Shown here one piece after another: positions 1 through 9,490 of a stretch of DNA of 50,896 bases (the first letter of the stretch is position 1; each line of letters opens with the position of its first letter). Source of the DNA: Bacteroidetes bacterium OLB12 (GTDB lineage: Bacteria; Bacteroidota; Bacteroidia; Cytophagales; Cyclobacteriaceae); contig LNFR01000053.1 in NCBI GenBank assembly GCA_001567185.1, forward strand, positions 1 through 50,896. The letters are read 5' to 3'. The notes beneath the pieces are model-generated. The model did not search any database, was not told the origin of the DNA, and worked only from the letters and a program-made list of their open reading frames with translations. The translations under genes and the position numbers were made by a program.

Positions 1-307
1 CCTGGCCAATAGTCATATTGCTATAGTTACGCTGATAGGCAGCAATATCGTTTTGCAGACTTTGCGCCCGGTTCTGAAGATCCTGATCTAATTTTTTTCC
101 CTTCGCCTCAAGCTTTTCCACATTCGACTTGAAGAAATCATAATATTTTAAAACCGTATCAGAATTGATATAGGCTATTTTAATATCGGTGGGAATGGTG
201 CTTTCGGTTGCCGGGGTAGTTTTGCTTCCGGAGGAGAAATGCAGGAAATACAGCACAGCAACAGCCACTACCAGTATCCCGTTAAGGGCAAGAGAAACGT
301 TTTTCAT
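1..307 (-). CDS. OmpH/Skp-like periplasmic chaperone, C-terminus cut by window edge
   Basis: Reading leftwards from an ATG at 305-307, the first 102 residues are open to the window edge. A hydrophobic segment (about residues 5-22, SLALNGILVVAVAVLYFL) is followed by a short Ser/Thr/Pro-rich linker. Then comes KIAYINSDTVLKYYDFFKSN, the typical OmpH/Skp entry (IAYVNxDxLxxxYxxF), and a Lys/Glu/Gln-rich region that looks coiled-coil (EKLEAKGKKLDQDLQNRAQ). Skp-family proteins hold unfolded outer-membrane proteins in the periplasm. The hydrophobic stretch could be an uncleaved anchor rather than a cleaved signal. A -7 box lies 74 nt upstream. The family call is good; the exact client is unknown and the C-terminus is not visible. 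Confidence 0.85.
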   Translation of the reverse strand, partial: MKNVSLALNGILVVAVAVLYFLHFSSGSKTTPATESTIPTDIKIAYINSDTVLKYYDFFKSNVEKLEAKGKKLDQDLQNRAQSLQNDIAAYQRNYSNMTIGQ

Positions 308-380
308 TTGTCAGTAATTTTTAGTCACATCATGGCCTGAATTAGTGCCCGATATGAGGTTCATAATTTTGTTAGGGCGG

Positions 381-388
381 CAAATATA
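381..388 (-). promoter_or_regulatory. Bacteroidota -7 promoter box for the OmpH-like gene
   Basis: On the minus strand the bases read TATATTTG, an exact match to the Bacteroidota TAnnTTTG -7 element, followed by C. It lies in the gap between the OmpH-like gene and the 172-residue gene and gives a leader of roughly 65-70 nt. No clear TTG -33 element at the usual spacing was seen. Confidence 0.5.
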
Positions 389-433
389 GCCAATGCCCCC
401 TAATTCGGTGTATGCAGGGGCAATATTTTCAAT

Positions 434-952
434 CTACTCAAAATCGGTACTCACCTGGAAGCTGTAAAGCGTAGGATCAAGTTTAAGTGTACCCGCCCGG
501 AATGACGCAATGAACCTGGCCATCACATCGTTGGAGATTACCGGTACATTTAGCCCGGCATCTATCCCCAGGCCTACCGGATTATCGGTATCCAGTTCAA
601 GATGTTCCTGAACTTTTATTGCTTCCTCTTCTTCAAGTTCCAATAAAATTTCTGCCATCATCATCCCAATTTCTTCTTCGCGCATGGCTGCATCTGCATC
701 TTTTGATGTAAGGTATTGTTCAAATTTTTCAGCAGCCCGGGCCTCGGCTGCCTCGTGCATTTCACTTTCGTGATGAAGGCGTAAGGTGTATAACACACAA
801 TCACAAATTACCTCCTGCCCTTCCTGCATCGTTAGAAAGTAAAAGTGAACACACTCATCGGTTGGTTCGTCCTCCTCATCTATGATAAATAAATCATTAC
901 CCAACTTTTGACGGATGCGGGCAATCAACACCTTATCTTTTGAAATTTCCAT
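434..952 (-). CDS. Conserved hypothetical acidic protein (172 aa)
   Basis: A 172-residue soluble protein without signal peptide or membrane segment. The start is MEISKDKVLIARIRQKLGNDLFIIDEEDEP. A strongly acidic central stretch (AEILLELEEEEAIKVQEHLELD, about residues 99-120) and a C-terminus ending in YSFQVSTDFE are the visible landmarks. It starts 2 nt after the stop of the gamma-carbonic anhydrase gene, so the two are almost certainly co-transcribed. I do not recognise a named family. The context suggests a housekeeping rather than an accessory role, and nothing in the sequence points to an enzyme active site. Confidence 0.8.
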   Translation of the reverse strand: MEISKDKVLIARIRQKLGNDLFIIDEEDEPTDECVHFYFLTMQEGQEVICDCVLYTLRLHHESEMHEAAEARAAEKFEQYLTSKDADAAMREEEIGMMMAEILLELEEEEAIKVQEHLELDTDNPVGLGIDAGLNVPVISNDVMARFIASFRAGTLKLDPTLYSFQVSTDFE

Positions 953-954
953 TC

Positions 955-1470
955 TTATTTTGTTTTAAACCATTCCGCATACATGGGGTAATTGCGGGCA
1001 GTGCGTTCAATCACCGCTTTCATTTCATCGCCTACATCTTTTACTTTTTTGGCGGGCATTCCGGCATAAATACTTCCCGGCTCAATAATCGTTTTGGGTA
1101 GCACCACTGCACCGGCTGCTACTACCGAGCCGGCACCTACCACGGCATCGTCCATAATAATTGCGCCCATACCAATCAGTACATTATCCTCAACCGTACA
1201 ACCATGCACAATGGCATTGTGCGCAATAGAAACATTACTTCCAATTACAGTTTTCGCTTTCTGATACGTGCAGTGTATAACTGCGCCATCCTGTATATTG
1301 GTATTGTTGCCAATGGTAATAGAATGCACATCGCCCCGCACGATGGCATTAAACCATACGGTGCAATTATCACCCATCAAAACCTCACCCACCACTACCG
1401 CGGTTTCTGCCAAAAAACAGTTTGCACCAAATCGGGGTGTAAACCCTCTTACTTCTCTTACAATTGCCAT
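955..1470 (-). CDS. Gamma-carbonic anhydrase family protein (left-handed beta-helix)
   Basis: The protein is built of hexapeptide repeats (VVGEVLMGDNCTVWFNAIVRGDV, IGNNTNIQDGAVIHC, IGSNVSIAHNAIVHG, IGMGAIIMDDAVV). Three His candidates for the trimer-interface metal site are visible in VIHCTY and SIAHNAIVHGCT. Members of this YrdA/PaaY-like family are metal-binding trimers; some hydrate CO2 and many have no proven activity. The open frame extends to an ATG at 1491, but a perfect -7 promoter box overlaps that codon, so I place the start at ATG 1470 (MAIVREVRGFTPRFG), which also matches the usual family N-terminus. It is first in a two-gene unit with the 172-residue gene and divergent from miaB. 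Confidence 0.9.
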   Translation of the reverse strand: MAIVREVRGFTPRFGANCFLAETAVVVGEVLMGDNCTVWFNAIVRGDVHSITIGNNTNIQDGAVIHCTYQKAKTVIGSNVSIAHNAIVHGCTVEDNVLIGMGAIIMDDAVVGAGSVVAAGAVVLPKTIIEPGSIYAGMPAKKVKDVGDEMKAVIERTARNYPMYAEWFKTK

Positions 1471-1488
1471 AATGTGCTGATTATGGCT

Positions 1489-1496
1489 CAAAACTA
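1489..1496 (-). promoter_or_regulatory. Bacteroidota -7 promoter box for the carbonic-anhydrase operon
   Basis: Minus-strand TAGTTTTG, an exact TAnnTTTG match. Transcription would begin near 1480, giving a leader of about ten bases before ATG 1470. The box covers the alternative ATG at 1491 and therefore rules it out as the start. Confidence 0.6.
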
Positions 1497-1555
1497 ATCT
1501 ATAAAAGGATGTTTTAAACCACCTGCCAAGATGTCATTAAAGCTGGAAAATGTTT

Positions 1556-1563
1556 TAAATTTG
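1556..1563 (+). promoter_or_regulatory. Bacteroidota -7 promoter box for miaB
   Basis: Plus-strand TAAATTTG followed by C is an exact match to the Bacteroidota -7 element. It lies 19 nt before the ATG at 1583, so the leader would be very short. It faces away from the carbonic-anhydrase promoter, making 1489-1563 a compact divergent promoter region. Confidence 0.6.
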
Positions 1564-1582
1564 CACCTCGAATTTGTCAAAA

Positions 1583-3043
1583 ATGAAGAACCTGATTGAA
1601 GATATTGATGTAATAACCCCGGTTTCAGGCGAAGCATGCGAAACCATGAAAGTAACCACCGAAAACAGCAGCGGCAAAAGCCGCAAACTATACATTGAGA
1701 GTTATGGTTGCCAGATGAATTTTTCGGATAGTGAAATTGTGGCATCTATTCTTCAAAAAGAAGGTTTTGATACAACTTCAGATCTGGCGCAAGCCGACCT
1801 GGTGTTTCTCAACACCTGCTCTATCCGCGAAAAGGCTGAGCAAACCGTTCGGAACAGGTTACAGCAAATTCAATCCTTTAAGAAAAAGAAACCTGAAATG
1901 CTGGTTGGGGTTTTGGGGTGTATGGCCGAACGTTTGAAAACCAAATTTCTGGAGGAAGAAAAGATTGTGGACCTCGTAGCAGGTCCCGATGCGTACCGCG
2001 ATTTACCCAAACTAGTAGCCCAGGTAGATGAAGGAGATAAGGCCGTGAACACCTTCCTCTCGCGCGAAGAAACGTATGCCGATATTACTCCGGTTCGGCT
2101 CGATTCAAATGGAGTTACGGCCTTTATCTCCATTATGCGGGGCTGCGATAACATGTGCTCTTTCTGTGTAGTACCTTATACCCGTGGTCGAGAGCGCAGC
2201 CGCGATCCGCACTCCATTGTTGCCGAAGCTAAAGACTTATTTAGCCGGGGTTATAGAGAAGTGACTTTGCTTGGCCAGAATGTAGATTCGTACAAATGGA
2301 GCGAAGAAGAAAATAACAAAGCACGTTTAGAAAAACAGGGTATCCATCAGGTTGTAAATTTTGCCAACCTGCTGGAGATGGTGGCGTTAGTAAATCCTGA
2401 TTTACGTGTTCGTTTTTCCACCTCACATCCAAAAGATATTACCGATGAGGTGCTTGAGGTAATGGCCCGCTATGAAAATATTTGCAAATACATTCATTTG
2501 CCCGTACAAAGCGGTAGCTCGCGAATACTCGAATTGATGAATCGCGGCTATACCCGTGCGTGGTACCTGGAAAAAATAAATCGCATACGCCAAATCCTGG
2601 GGCCTCAATGCGCTATTTCATCAGATATGATTACCGGCTTTTGTACCGAGACAGAAGATGAGCACAAGGAAACACTTTCGTTGATGGATGAAGTACAGTA
2701 TGACTACGCCTACATGTTTCAATATTCAGAACGGCCCGGTACGCCTGCTGCTAAAAAATTTGCAGATGATATTCCAAATGAAATTAAAACGCGCAGACTG
2801 GAGGAAATCATAAATAAACAACGCGAGCATTCCTTGCTGCGTAACCAGCAAGATGTAGGAACCATTCAACGCGTACTTATAGAAGGTAACTCGCGCAGAA
2901 GTGATGCACACTGGCAAGGCCGCACTTCGGCCAACCGGGTAGCGGTATTTGCCAAATCAGAAAACACAAACAAGGGCCAGTACGTAAATGTTTTAATAGA
3001 AAGTTGTACGGGAGGCACCCTGATAGCACGAATAGTAGAATAA
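1583..3043 (+). CDS. miaB: tRNA-2-methylthio-N6-dimethylallyladenosine synthase MiaB
   Basis: A radical-SAM methylthiotransferase that adds a methylthio group to i6A37 of tRNAs reading UNN codons. The N-terminal UPF0004 domain carries the three auxiliary-cluster cysteines ([12 protein letters not shown]43; [22 protein letters not shown]). The radical-SAM CxxxCxxC is [10 protein letters not shown] (C188, C192, C195). A TRAM-like C-terminus follows ([20 protein letters not shown] to the end). The length of 486 residues is normal. A TTG nine bases upstream is also in frame, but ATG 1583 is preferred. It starts an apparent operon with the sigma-54 activator, whose ATG begins 1 nt after the miaB stop. 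Confidence 0.97.
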   Translation: MKNLIEDIDVITPVSGEACETMKVTTENSSGKSRKLYIESYGCQMNFSDSEIVASILQKEGFDTTSDLAQADLVFLNTCSIREKAEQTVRNRLQQIQSFKKKKPEMLVGVLGCMAERLKTKFLEEEKIVDLVAGPDAYRDLPKLVAQVDEGDKAVNTFLSREETYADITPVRLDSNGVTAFISIMRGCDNMCSFCVVPYTRGRERSRDPHSIVAEAKDLFSRGYREVTLLGQNVDSYKWSEEENNKARLEKQGIHQVVNFANLLEMVALVNPDLRVRFSTSHPKDITDEVLEVMARYENICKYIHLPVQSGSSRILELMNRGYTRAWYLEKINRIRQILGPQCAISSDMITGFCTETEDEHKETLSLMDEVQYDYAYMFQYSERPGTPAAKKFADDIPNEIKTRRLEEIINKQREHSLLRNQQDVGTIQRVLIEGNSRRSDAHWQGRTSANRVAVFAKSENTNKGQYVNVLIESCTGGTLIARIVE

Positions 3044-3044
3044 G

Positions 3045-4298
3045 ATGGCAATTTCAGAAGCAGATATTCAAAGTGTAAAGCAACGGTTTGGAGTAATTGG
3101 TAATTCGCCCTTGCTCAACAACGCGGTGCGGGTAGCCATGCAGGTTGCCCCCACAGATATGTCGGTATTGATTACAGGCGAGAGTGGAAGCGGTAAAGAA
3201 TCATTCTCTAAAATCATTCACCACCTTAGTTCACGCAAGCATGGCCAGTTTATTGCCATCAACTGTGGTTCCATTCCGGAAGGAACAATTGATTCGGAAT
3301 TATTCGGGCACGAAAAAGGATCCTTTACCGGAGCACACGAATCCCGCAAGGGGTATTTTGAAGTAACTAATGGCGGCACCATTTTTTTAGATGAAATTGG
3401 AGAAATGCCCTTAGGAACACAAGCCAGGTTACTTCGGGTGTTGGAGAACGGTGAGTTTATTAAAGTAGGTTCTTCGAAAGTTCAGAAAACAGATGTGCGG
3501 GTAGTAGCCGCTACCAACGTAAACCTGTTGGTAAAAGTGGAACAAGGTAAGTTTCGCGAAGATCTATATTACCGATTAAGCACGGTGCCGATTTATGTGC
3601 CGCCTTTGCGCGAACGTGGGAAAGATGTAGAACTGCTATTCAGAAAATTTGCCACAGATTTTGCTGAGAAATACAAAGTAAAACCCATTTCGCTTACTGA
3701 AGATGCCAAAAGTGTTTTGTTGAAGTACCGCTTTCCGGGCAACATCAGGCAACTAAAAAAACCTGGTAGAACAGATTTCTGTTTTATCATCAGACAATAC
3801 AGAAATTACCAGCGAAGTACTTGGACATTACATCCCCCGGGAAACAAGTTTACCTGCGCTGTATAAAGATCAGCATGGAGCTGATAATATTTCCGAACGT
3901 GAAATTTTGTATAAAATCCTGTTCGATCTCCGCAAGGATATGAACGACCTGAAAAAAATTGTACTGGAGGGGGCGAACAATCCAACCCATGCTGCACAGT
4001 TGGTTAAAGAACAATGCTGATTTTTTTATTTGAAGGCATCAATGAAACCATTACTCCCATAACAGAACCTGTTACCTATCTAAACAGCCAGGTAACCCAA
4101 ACCGAACCAGAAGAAGAAGTTCAGGACATTACGCATGAGGCCGAAGACGATTCGCTTTCTATTGTGAAGAAAGAAAAAGAGTTGATTATGCGCGCGCTGC
4201 GTAAAAACAATAACAAACGCAAATATGCGGCACGCGATTTGGGTATTTCGGAGCGAACCTTATATCGAAAAATTAAAGAGTACGAACTTGAAGAGTAA
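3045..4298 (+). CDS. Sigma-54-dependent Fis-type transcriptional activator, two frame breaks
   Basis: An AAA+ enhancer-binding protein that would activate RpoN promoters. It has no receiver or sensor domain and begins directly with the AAA+ module: Walker A GESGSGKE (45-52), the sigma-54 contact loop GSFTGA (92-97) and Walker B FLDEIGE (114-120). The C-terminus is a Fis helix-turn-helix (KRKYAARDLGISERTLYRKIKEYE). The frame breaks at an A7 run (3755-3761). With A6 it reads on as RQLKNLVEQISVLSSDNTEI until about 4018, where a missing base returns it to the original frame. The two shifts cancel and the restored protein is about 417 residues. Both look like consensus errors. Its position between miaB and lptE is typical for Cytophagales. 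Confidence 0.88.
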
Positions 4299-4812
4299 TC
4301 GGATTTTTGCCCTCGTTTTTCTGGCCGCCCTCCCGTTTATTCAGGGATGTATTACGTATTCTTTTACAGGAGCCTCTACCAGTGCCCAAACCATTCAGGT
4401 AGAAGACTTCTTTAATAACACCGATTTAGGACCCGCCAACCTGGGGCAAACATTTACCAACCGGCTGAAAGAATACCTGCAACAAAACTCCAGCCTGAGA
4501 GTAGTAAGCGAAAATGGCGAACTGCAACTGGAAGGTACGCTTACACAATATGGACTTACTCCGGTTGCACCCGTATCAGGCGCAGCCAGTAACAGTGCCG
4601 ATTTAGCTGCCCTTACCCGACTTACCATTGCCGTGCGGGTAAATTATGTTGACACCCTCGAACCCAAGAACAACTTCAAGGACAGAAATTTTAGCTTCTA
4701 TGCTGATTTTCCCAGCAGCACAGATTTTAGCTCCGTACAGGAAAGCCTCGAACGAAAAATCCTGGATCAGATTTACATCGATATCTTTAATGCCACCCTG
4801 GCTAACTGGTAA
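4288..4812 (+). CDS. lptE: LptE-like LPS-assembly lipoprotein
   Basis: A predicted outer-membrane lipoprotein of 174 residues. The N-terminal hydrophobic stretch (IFALVFLAALPFIQGC) ends in a lipobox Cys at about residue 21. The mature part starts ITYSFTGASTSAQTIQVEDFFNNT, as in Bacteroidota LptE proteins, which plug the LptD barrel and help insert LPS. I choose TTG 4288 because it puts the signal peptide at the very N-terminus. The upstream ATG (4225) would add 21 charged residues encoded inside the Fis domain of the preceding gene. The start overlaps the end of the sigma-54 activator by 11 nt, suggesting translational coupling. Confidence 0.85.
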   Translation: MKSNRIFALVFLAALPFIQGCITYSFTGASTSAQTIQVEDFFNNTDLGPANLGQTFTNRLKEYLQQNSSLRVVSENGELQLEGTLTQYGLTPVAPVSGAASNSADLAALTRLTIAVRVNYVDTLEPKNNFKDRNFSFYADFPSSTDFSSVQESLERKILDQIYIDIFNATLANW

Positions 4813-4869
4813 AGGTTGCAATAAGCCGCAAATTCAATTACATTTACTTTTCACGGTTTTATCCAATTT

Positions 4870-5725
4870 GTGGAAAAGGAAACATTTCATCAGCTCTTAA
4901 CCAATTACACAGCCCTTTCGCAAGAAGAGGCACAGGCTATTCTTAACCTGCAGCGCAATTTTCCATACAGCCAGGTATTGCATGGGTTAGCGGCACGAGC
5001 GGCCCAGGATAATAACCTTACCGATAAGGAACATCAGTTGCATTTAAGTGCCATTTACAGTACCGATCGGGCCGTGCTTAAAACTATTATGACAGCCCTT
5101 CAGCAACCCCGGGTTGCTGAAGTAAAATTGCCTGCAAAAGAAATTGCTTCGGTTGAACCTGTGCAATCAGTCGAAAACACCCCAAGTTCAATCAGGTAAA
5201 GAAAACCTGGAATCAGAAAAACTGTTTCAACCTACCAACCTGAGTGGCGATGCTTTAAACAAGGAAGTAATGCACGACATCGAAATTCTTCGTAAAAAGA
5301 AAGCGATGTTTGAAAAGATGGTGGCGAACCTGGAAAAAGGCATTCCGGTTTCTGCAGAAGCACCTAAATCTAAAAAAATAAAAGGTAGCGACCCTGATGA
5401 AGGGCTACTGAATGAAATCAAAAGCCACAAAAAGAAAATCAAACCTGAAGGCGAAAAACAAAAGGAGCAAATAGAGATTATTGATCAGTTTATTAAGGTT
5501 CAACCCTCCATACCCAAATTGAAGGTCACCGAAAATCAAACCAAGAGTGACCTTTCGGAATCAAGTGTTACCTATGGTGATAATATCGTTTCAGAAACCC
5601 TGGTTGAGATTCTGTTGAAACAAGGAAAGAAAGACAAAGCCATAGAAGTGCTTAAAAAGCTGATTTGGAAGTTTCCCCAAAAAAAGACTTACTTTGCGGC
5701 TCGAATTGAAGAACTGAAAAAGTAG
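4870..5725 (+). CDS. TPR-like conserved protein upstream of secG, one frame break
   Basis: Starts at GTG 4870 (MEKETFHQLLTNYTALSQEEAQAILNLQRNFPYSQVLHGL). The first frame stops at 5199, but the following frame continues the same protein from about 5180 (QVQSGKENLESEKLFQ). Removing one C from the CCCC run at 5180-5183 joins them into about 284 residues. The middle is highly charged (Lys-rich, KKIKGSDPDEGLLNEIKSHKKKIK). The end (ETLVEILLKQGKKDKAIEVLKKLIWKFPQKKTYFAARIEEL) is a clear tetratricopeptide-like helical pair. It has no signal peptide. It ends 2 nt before secG, so it is part of the same operon. The function is unknown; TPR units usually mediate protein contacts. Confidence 0.78.
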
Positions 5726-5727
5726 TT

Positions 5728-6063
5728 ATGTATTATTCCCTATTAATCGGCTTAGCCATTTTCTGCTCTGTATTATTAGTTTTAGTGGTTTTGGCCCAAA
5801 ATTCAAAAGGTGGCGGACTTTCTAACCAGTTTGGTGGCTCTGGAGCCAGCAATTTAATTGGTGTTAAAAAGACTGGTGACTTTTTAGAGCGCACAACCTG
5901 GGGTTTAGCTGTAGCTATTATGGTTATAGCACTAGTCACTAATTTTACCACCCCCAATGCAGCCAGCGAGAGTGAAATTCTGCAGCGGGCACGCCAGCAA
6001 GGAGGCGGTGTAAACCTCAATCAGACTGAACAACCGGCCGCACCGGCCGATACAACCAAATAA
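5728..6063 (+). CDS. secG: Preprotein translocase subunit SecG
   Basis: A 111-residue membrane protein with two hydrophobic segments (about residues 3-23 and 52-72). Between them lies the SecG signature VLAQNSKGGGLSNQFGGSGASNLIGVKKTGDFLERTTW. SecG is the accessory subunit of the SecYEG channel and helps SecA-driven export. The C-terminal tail is a soluble Gln/Ala/Pro-rich extension, common in Bacteroidota. It is the last gene of the miaB-to-secG run and is followed at once by a terminator hairpin. Confidence 0.95.
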   Translation: MYYSLLIGLAIFCSVLLVLVVLAQNSKGGGLSNQFGGSGASNLIGVKKTGDFLERTTWGLAVAIMVIALVTNFTTPNAASESEILQRARQQGGGVNLNQTEQPAAPADTTK

Positions 6064-6065
6064 AA

Positions 6066-6097
6066 CAAAGCCCTCGAGAAATCGGGGGCTTTTTGTT
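6066..6097. terminator. Intrinsic terminator after secG (probably bidirectional)
   Basis: The arms AAAGCCC-TCG and CGGGGGCTTT, separated by a short A-rich loop, form a GC-rich hairpin followed by TTTTTG. An A-rich stretch on the other side would give a U-tract for the convergent minus-strand gene that ends at 6098. Confidence 0.75.
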
Positions 6098-6814
6098 TCA
6101 GGCCGCTTTCGCCAATTCCTTTACCAACAACCGCTTGGCAACAGGCATCAGGGTTTTATCAAGCGGAAATTTAAGTCTAGACAAAATCAGGTAAACAGAA
6201 GGGTTTGGCAATTCGGAGTATTGGCTCATCAGCGTAAGCTTTAACCGCTCGTACGTATTGCTGATACTACGTGGTGCTGTAAGCAGGTATTGCGTATGAA
6301 TACCCCGCATCAACTCTGTGCTTTGTTCAAAAAGGGTAACCTGATAGCGGTACACATAGGTCTCTTTTTCAGGGGGCTGCGTTACAAACAGGTATCCTTC
6401 GTTGGCATATAATGACGTAAGCCCCACTGGTGAAATTTCGCACCGTGATTCCACATAATCGTAAATAAACGCCCCCTCATCGAGCGAAGATTTGAACTTT
6501 GGCAAGGCAAATTCCATGATTGCATCCAACTCCTGCATCACAGCATCGTCTTCAATCATGCGCTTATAGTTCAACTCCAGATTTTTCAACCCTTCCGGTG
6601 AAAGTTCTTTGGGAAATGAATTGCGCAACAGCGAATGATTATTCTTTACCTGCAACAGGTTGCGATAGTGAAAAACCAGATCGGACAGATACGGATACAG
6701 CTCCACCCGCGTAAAGGATTCTTTTACCCGTTTGAAATAGGCCAGCAATTGATATTGCTTGAACTCAAAATCAATTATCCCTTCGGTTAGCCAATTGTCT
6801 TTCAAGCTTTCCAT
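6098..6814 (-). CDS. Conserved hypothetical cytosolic protein (238 aa)
   Basis: A soluble, mixed-charge protein starting MESLKDNWLTEGIIDFEFKQ. It has no signal peptide, membrane segment or recognisable active-site motif. The N-terminal half looks helical (YQLLAYFKRVKESFTRVELYPYLSDLVFHYRNLLQ) and the C-terminal half is more strand-like (YLFVTQPPEKETYVYRYQVTLFEQ). It is convergent with secG and divergent from groES. Proteins of this type accompany groESL in related Cytophagales as far as I recall, but I cannot name a family or function. Confidence 0.75.
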   Translation of the reverse strand: MESLKDNWLTEGIIDFEFKQYQLLAYFKRVKESFTRVELYPYLSDLVFHYRNLLQVKNNHSLLRNSFPKELSPEGLKNLELNYKRMIEDDAVMQELDAIMEFALPKFKSSLDEGAFIYDYVESRCEISPVGLTSLYANEGYLFVTQPPEKETYVYRYQVTLFEQSTELMRGIHTQYLLTAPRSISNTYERLKLTLMSQYSELPNPSVYLILSRLKFPLDKTLMPVAKRLLVKELAKAA

Positions 6815-7039
6815 ACCGCTCCGTTTTCTACCTAATTATACGAAAAAACGAGGTTTTGTGACAAACTGCCATTTTGCACGGTTGTAGCCTGTTTAGTCTG
6901 TCAATTTTTTTCATCTTTGCTGCCCTTGAAGCGGAAAAAGTGTCAAAAAACTCACCCAGACAGGCTACTGGCATAGAAATCGTTAACAAGGCGGCAGACA
7001 GTTATATTAAATTGTTCAACTAAATTTTTATTAATCCAT

Positions 7040-7318
7040 ATGGCAAAAATCAACTTTAAACCTAATGAAGACCGCGTGCTTGTAGAACCAGCGGCCGCAG
7101 AACAAAAAACAGCTTCCGGAATCATCATCCCGGACACCGCAAAAGAAAAACCACAGAAAGGAAAAGTAATAGCGGTAGGCGAAGGCCTGAAAGATAAGCC
7201 TGTTACTGTTAAGGTTGGAGACCAGATCCTATATGGCAAGTATTCTGGTACCGAAATTACAATTGATGGCAAAGAATACCTCATCATGCGCAATTCCGAT
7301 ATTTTCGGAACCATTTAA
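7040..7318 (+). CDS. groES: Co-chaperonin GroES
   Basis: A 92-residue 10-kDa chaperonin lid protein, complete and of normal length. It starts [21 protein letters not shown]. The mobile loop region is [17 protein letters not shown], and the roof/core segment is [33 protein letters not shown]. It caps GroEL during ATP-driven folding. GroEL follows after 34 nt. The 225-nt upstream gap holds one imperfect -7 box (CATCTTTG, 6912-6919). I found no CIRCE-type inverted repeat (TTAGCACTC-N9-GAGTGCTAA), so HrcA control is not supported by the sequence. Confidence 0.98.
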   Translation: MAKINFKPNEDRVLVEPAAAEQKTASGIIIPDTAKEKPQKGKVIAVGEGLKDKPVTVKVGDQILYGKYSGTEITIDGKEYLIMRNSDIFGTI

Positions 7319-7352
7319 TTTTTTTCACGTATAACTAACAATCAAAATCAAT

Positions 7353-8980
7353 ATGGCAAAAGAAATAACCTTTGATACCACGCCCGCGACAGAATTAAAA
7401 AGGGTGTTGATAAATTAGCTGATGCAGTTAAAGTTACCCTGGGCCCTAAAGGCCGCAATGTAATTCTGGATAAGAAGTTTGGTGCCCCAACCGTTACTAA
7501 AGACGGTGTTTCGGTAGCAAAAGAAATCGATCTGAAAGATCCGATCGAAAACATGGGTGCGCAGTTGGTAAAAGAAGTAGCCTCTAAAACTGCTGATGCA
7601 GCCGGTGATGGTACCACAACCGCTACCGTATTGGCACAAGCTATCTATGCACACGGAATTAAGAACGTGGCTGCCGGTGCAAATCCTATGGATCTGAAGC
7701 GTGGTATCGACAAGGCGGTTGAGGCTGTTGTTGAAAACCTTTCAAAGCAATCTAAAACCATTAAGGGTTCTCAGGAAATCACGCAAGTGGCTACTATTTC
7801 CTCTAACAACGACATTGAAATTGGTAAGATGATTGCCACTGCGATGGATAAAGTTGGTAAGGATGGTGTAATTACGGTTGAGGAAGCCAAAGGAACAGAA
7901 ACTGAAGTAAAAACTGTAGAAGGTATGCAGTTCGATCGCGGTTACCTCTCCCCTTACTTCGTTACCAACACCGAAAAAATGGAGGCTGATTTAGATCATC
8001 CTTACATTTTGATTTACGACAAGAAGATTTCTTCCATGAAGGAATTACTTCCTGTACTGGAAGCTACAGCACAAACCGGCAAGCCGCTTGTAATTATTGC
8101 CGAAGAAGTAGAAGGCGAAGCATTGGCTACGTTGGTGGTAAACAAAATCCGCGGTGCATTACGCGTAGCTGCTGTTAAAGCTCCTGGCTTTGGCGACAGA
8201 AGAAAAGCCATGCTGGAAGACATCGCGATCCTAACCGGTGGTAAAGTAATTTCAGAAGAAACCGGTATGAAACTGGAGGATGCGTCTTTGGATTACTTAG
8301 GCCGTGCAGAAAAAGTGAATATCGATAAAGATAACACGACCATCGTAAACGGCTCGGGCAAAAAATCTGAAATAACAGCTCGTGTTAACCAGATCAAAGC
8401 TCAGATTGAAGTAACTACCTCCGATTATGATAAAGAAAAACTACAAGAGCGTTTAGCTAAACTTTCGGGTGGTGTGGCAATTCTTTACATCGGTGCGGCT
8501 ACCGAAGTTGAGATGAAAGAAAAGAAAGACCGTGTGGATGATGCATTGCATGCAACCCGCGCTGCGGTACAAGAAGGTATTGTAGCCGGTGGTGGGGTAG
8601 CATACATTCGTGCCATTGATGCATTGAAAAACGTAACCACCGATAACGAAGATCAGTTAACAGGTGTTAACATTATCCGGTTGGCCCTTGAGGCCCCTTT
8701 GAGAACCATTGCTGAAAACGCAGGTCAGGAAGGTTCGGTAATTGTGAACAAAGTGCGCGAAGGCAAGAAAGACTTCGGTTACAATGCCCGCGATAATAAG
8801 TTTGAAGATTTCTTTGCGGCCGGTATTATCGATCCTACCAAGGTATCGCGCCTGGCACTGGAAAATGCAGCCTCCATTGCAGGCTTGTTATTGACAACAG
8901 AAGCTGTCGTTTCTGAAATTCCGGAAGAAAAAGAAGCTCCTGCCATGCCACACGGTGGCGGCATGGGTGGCATGATGTAA
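7353..8980 (+). CDS. groEL: Chaperonin GroEL, one frame break near the N-terminus
   Basis: The 60-kDa chaperonin, about 542 residues after correction. ATG 7353 opens [10 protein letters not shown], then the frame is lost because one base is missing around 7380-7382. Restoring it gives [27 protein letters not shown] and the rest is intact. Landmarks are the ATP-site loop [14 protein letters not shown], the apical-domain start [15 protein letters not shown] and the tail [11 protein letters not shown]. Loss of the only groEL would be lethal, so the break is most likely a sequence error. It is co-transcribed with groES and followed by a strong terminator at 9004-9032. Confidence 0.95.
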
Positions 8981-9003
8981 TAAAATCATGTGGATTAAAA
9001 GAA

Positions 9004-9032
9004 AGGCCGCGCGGATAGCGTGGCCCTTTTTT
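9004..9032 (+). terminator. Intrinsic terminator after groEL
   Basis: GGCCGCGC (9005-9012) pairs with GCGTGGCC (9018-9025) over 8 bp with one G-U pair and a 5-nt loop. A run of six T (9027-9032) follows. Confidence 0.85.
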
Positions 9033-9069
9033 ATTACCTTTAAACTCAGGTATTAACCCGAATGCTGTT

Positions 9070-9438
9070 ATGGTAATTCATAAAACGTTCAGTGATTTTG
9101 TACTTTACCTGTACATCCACATTGCGTATGCAGATGGTCGCCTTCATGCCGATGAAGAGCGTGTAATCTTAGAGAAGATGAACCGGCACTTCCCCATAGA
9201 AGGCGATCATAAAGCCCGGTACGATCAACGTGTGAAGGAATATGAAAACATCAATAAACCCCTGCACCACGAAATCATCAAAGCCTCATTTCTCCATTTC
9301 GATCATATCAAATTTTCGCAACGGTATAAGATCTATGCCGATATGTACGACATTATTCATGCCGATGGTAAAGTGGATGAATCCGAAACCAGAGCTGTAA
9401 ATGAATTGAAAGAAATTATCGATCTGCTGGCTCAGTAA
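9070..9438 (+). CDS. TerB-like protein (tellurite-resistance TerB fold)
   Basis: A 122-residue all-helical soluble protein. It shows the paired acidic loops typical of the TerB/DjlA fold: IAYADGRLHADEERVI near the N-terminus and IIHADGKVDESETRAV near the C-terminus. Such single-domain TerB proteins bind metal in some lineages, and their physiological role is usually unknown. Despite the name, tellurite resistance cannot be assumed. It stands alone between the groEL terminator and a convergent hairpin shared with the OPT transporter. The ATG 9070 start gives a compact protein of family length. Confidence 0.85.
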   Translation: MVIHKTFSDFVLYLYIHIAYADGRLHADEERVILEKMNRHFPIEGDHKARYDQRVKEYENINKPLHHEIIKASFLHFDHIKFSQRYKIYADMYDIIHADGKVDESETRAVNELKEIIDLLAQ

Positions 9439-9453
9439 TCCTGAACCAAAAAT

Positions 9454-9490
9454 AAAAAGTGAGCAGGTAAATCACCTACTCACTTTTTTT
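9454..9490. terminator. Bidirectional terminator between TerB-like gene and OPT transporter
   Basis: AAAAAGTGAG (9454-9463) and CTCACTTTTT (9479-9488) form a perfect 10-bp stem. It is extended by AGGT/ACCT after one mismatch, with a 5-nt loop. Both sides carry A/T tracts, so it can end transcription from either side. The stop codon of the OPT gene (9476-9478) lies inside the hairpin. Confidence 0.85.

Noticed and set aside
6815-7039. CIRCE/HrcA operator upstream of groES
   Set aside because: No TTAGCACTC-N9-GAGTGCTAA or near variant is present in the 225-nt gap.
7353-7552. Programmed frameshift or true pseudogene in groEL
   Set aside because: The break is a single missing base without slippery site or structure, the remaining 500 codons are perfectly conserved, and several other conserved genes show the same kind of indel.
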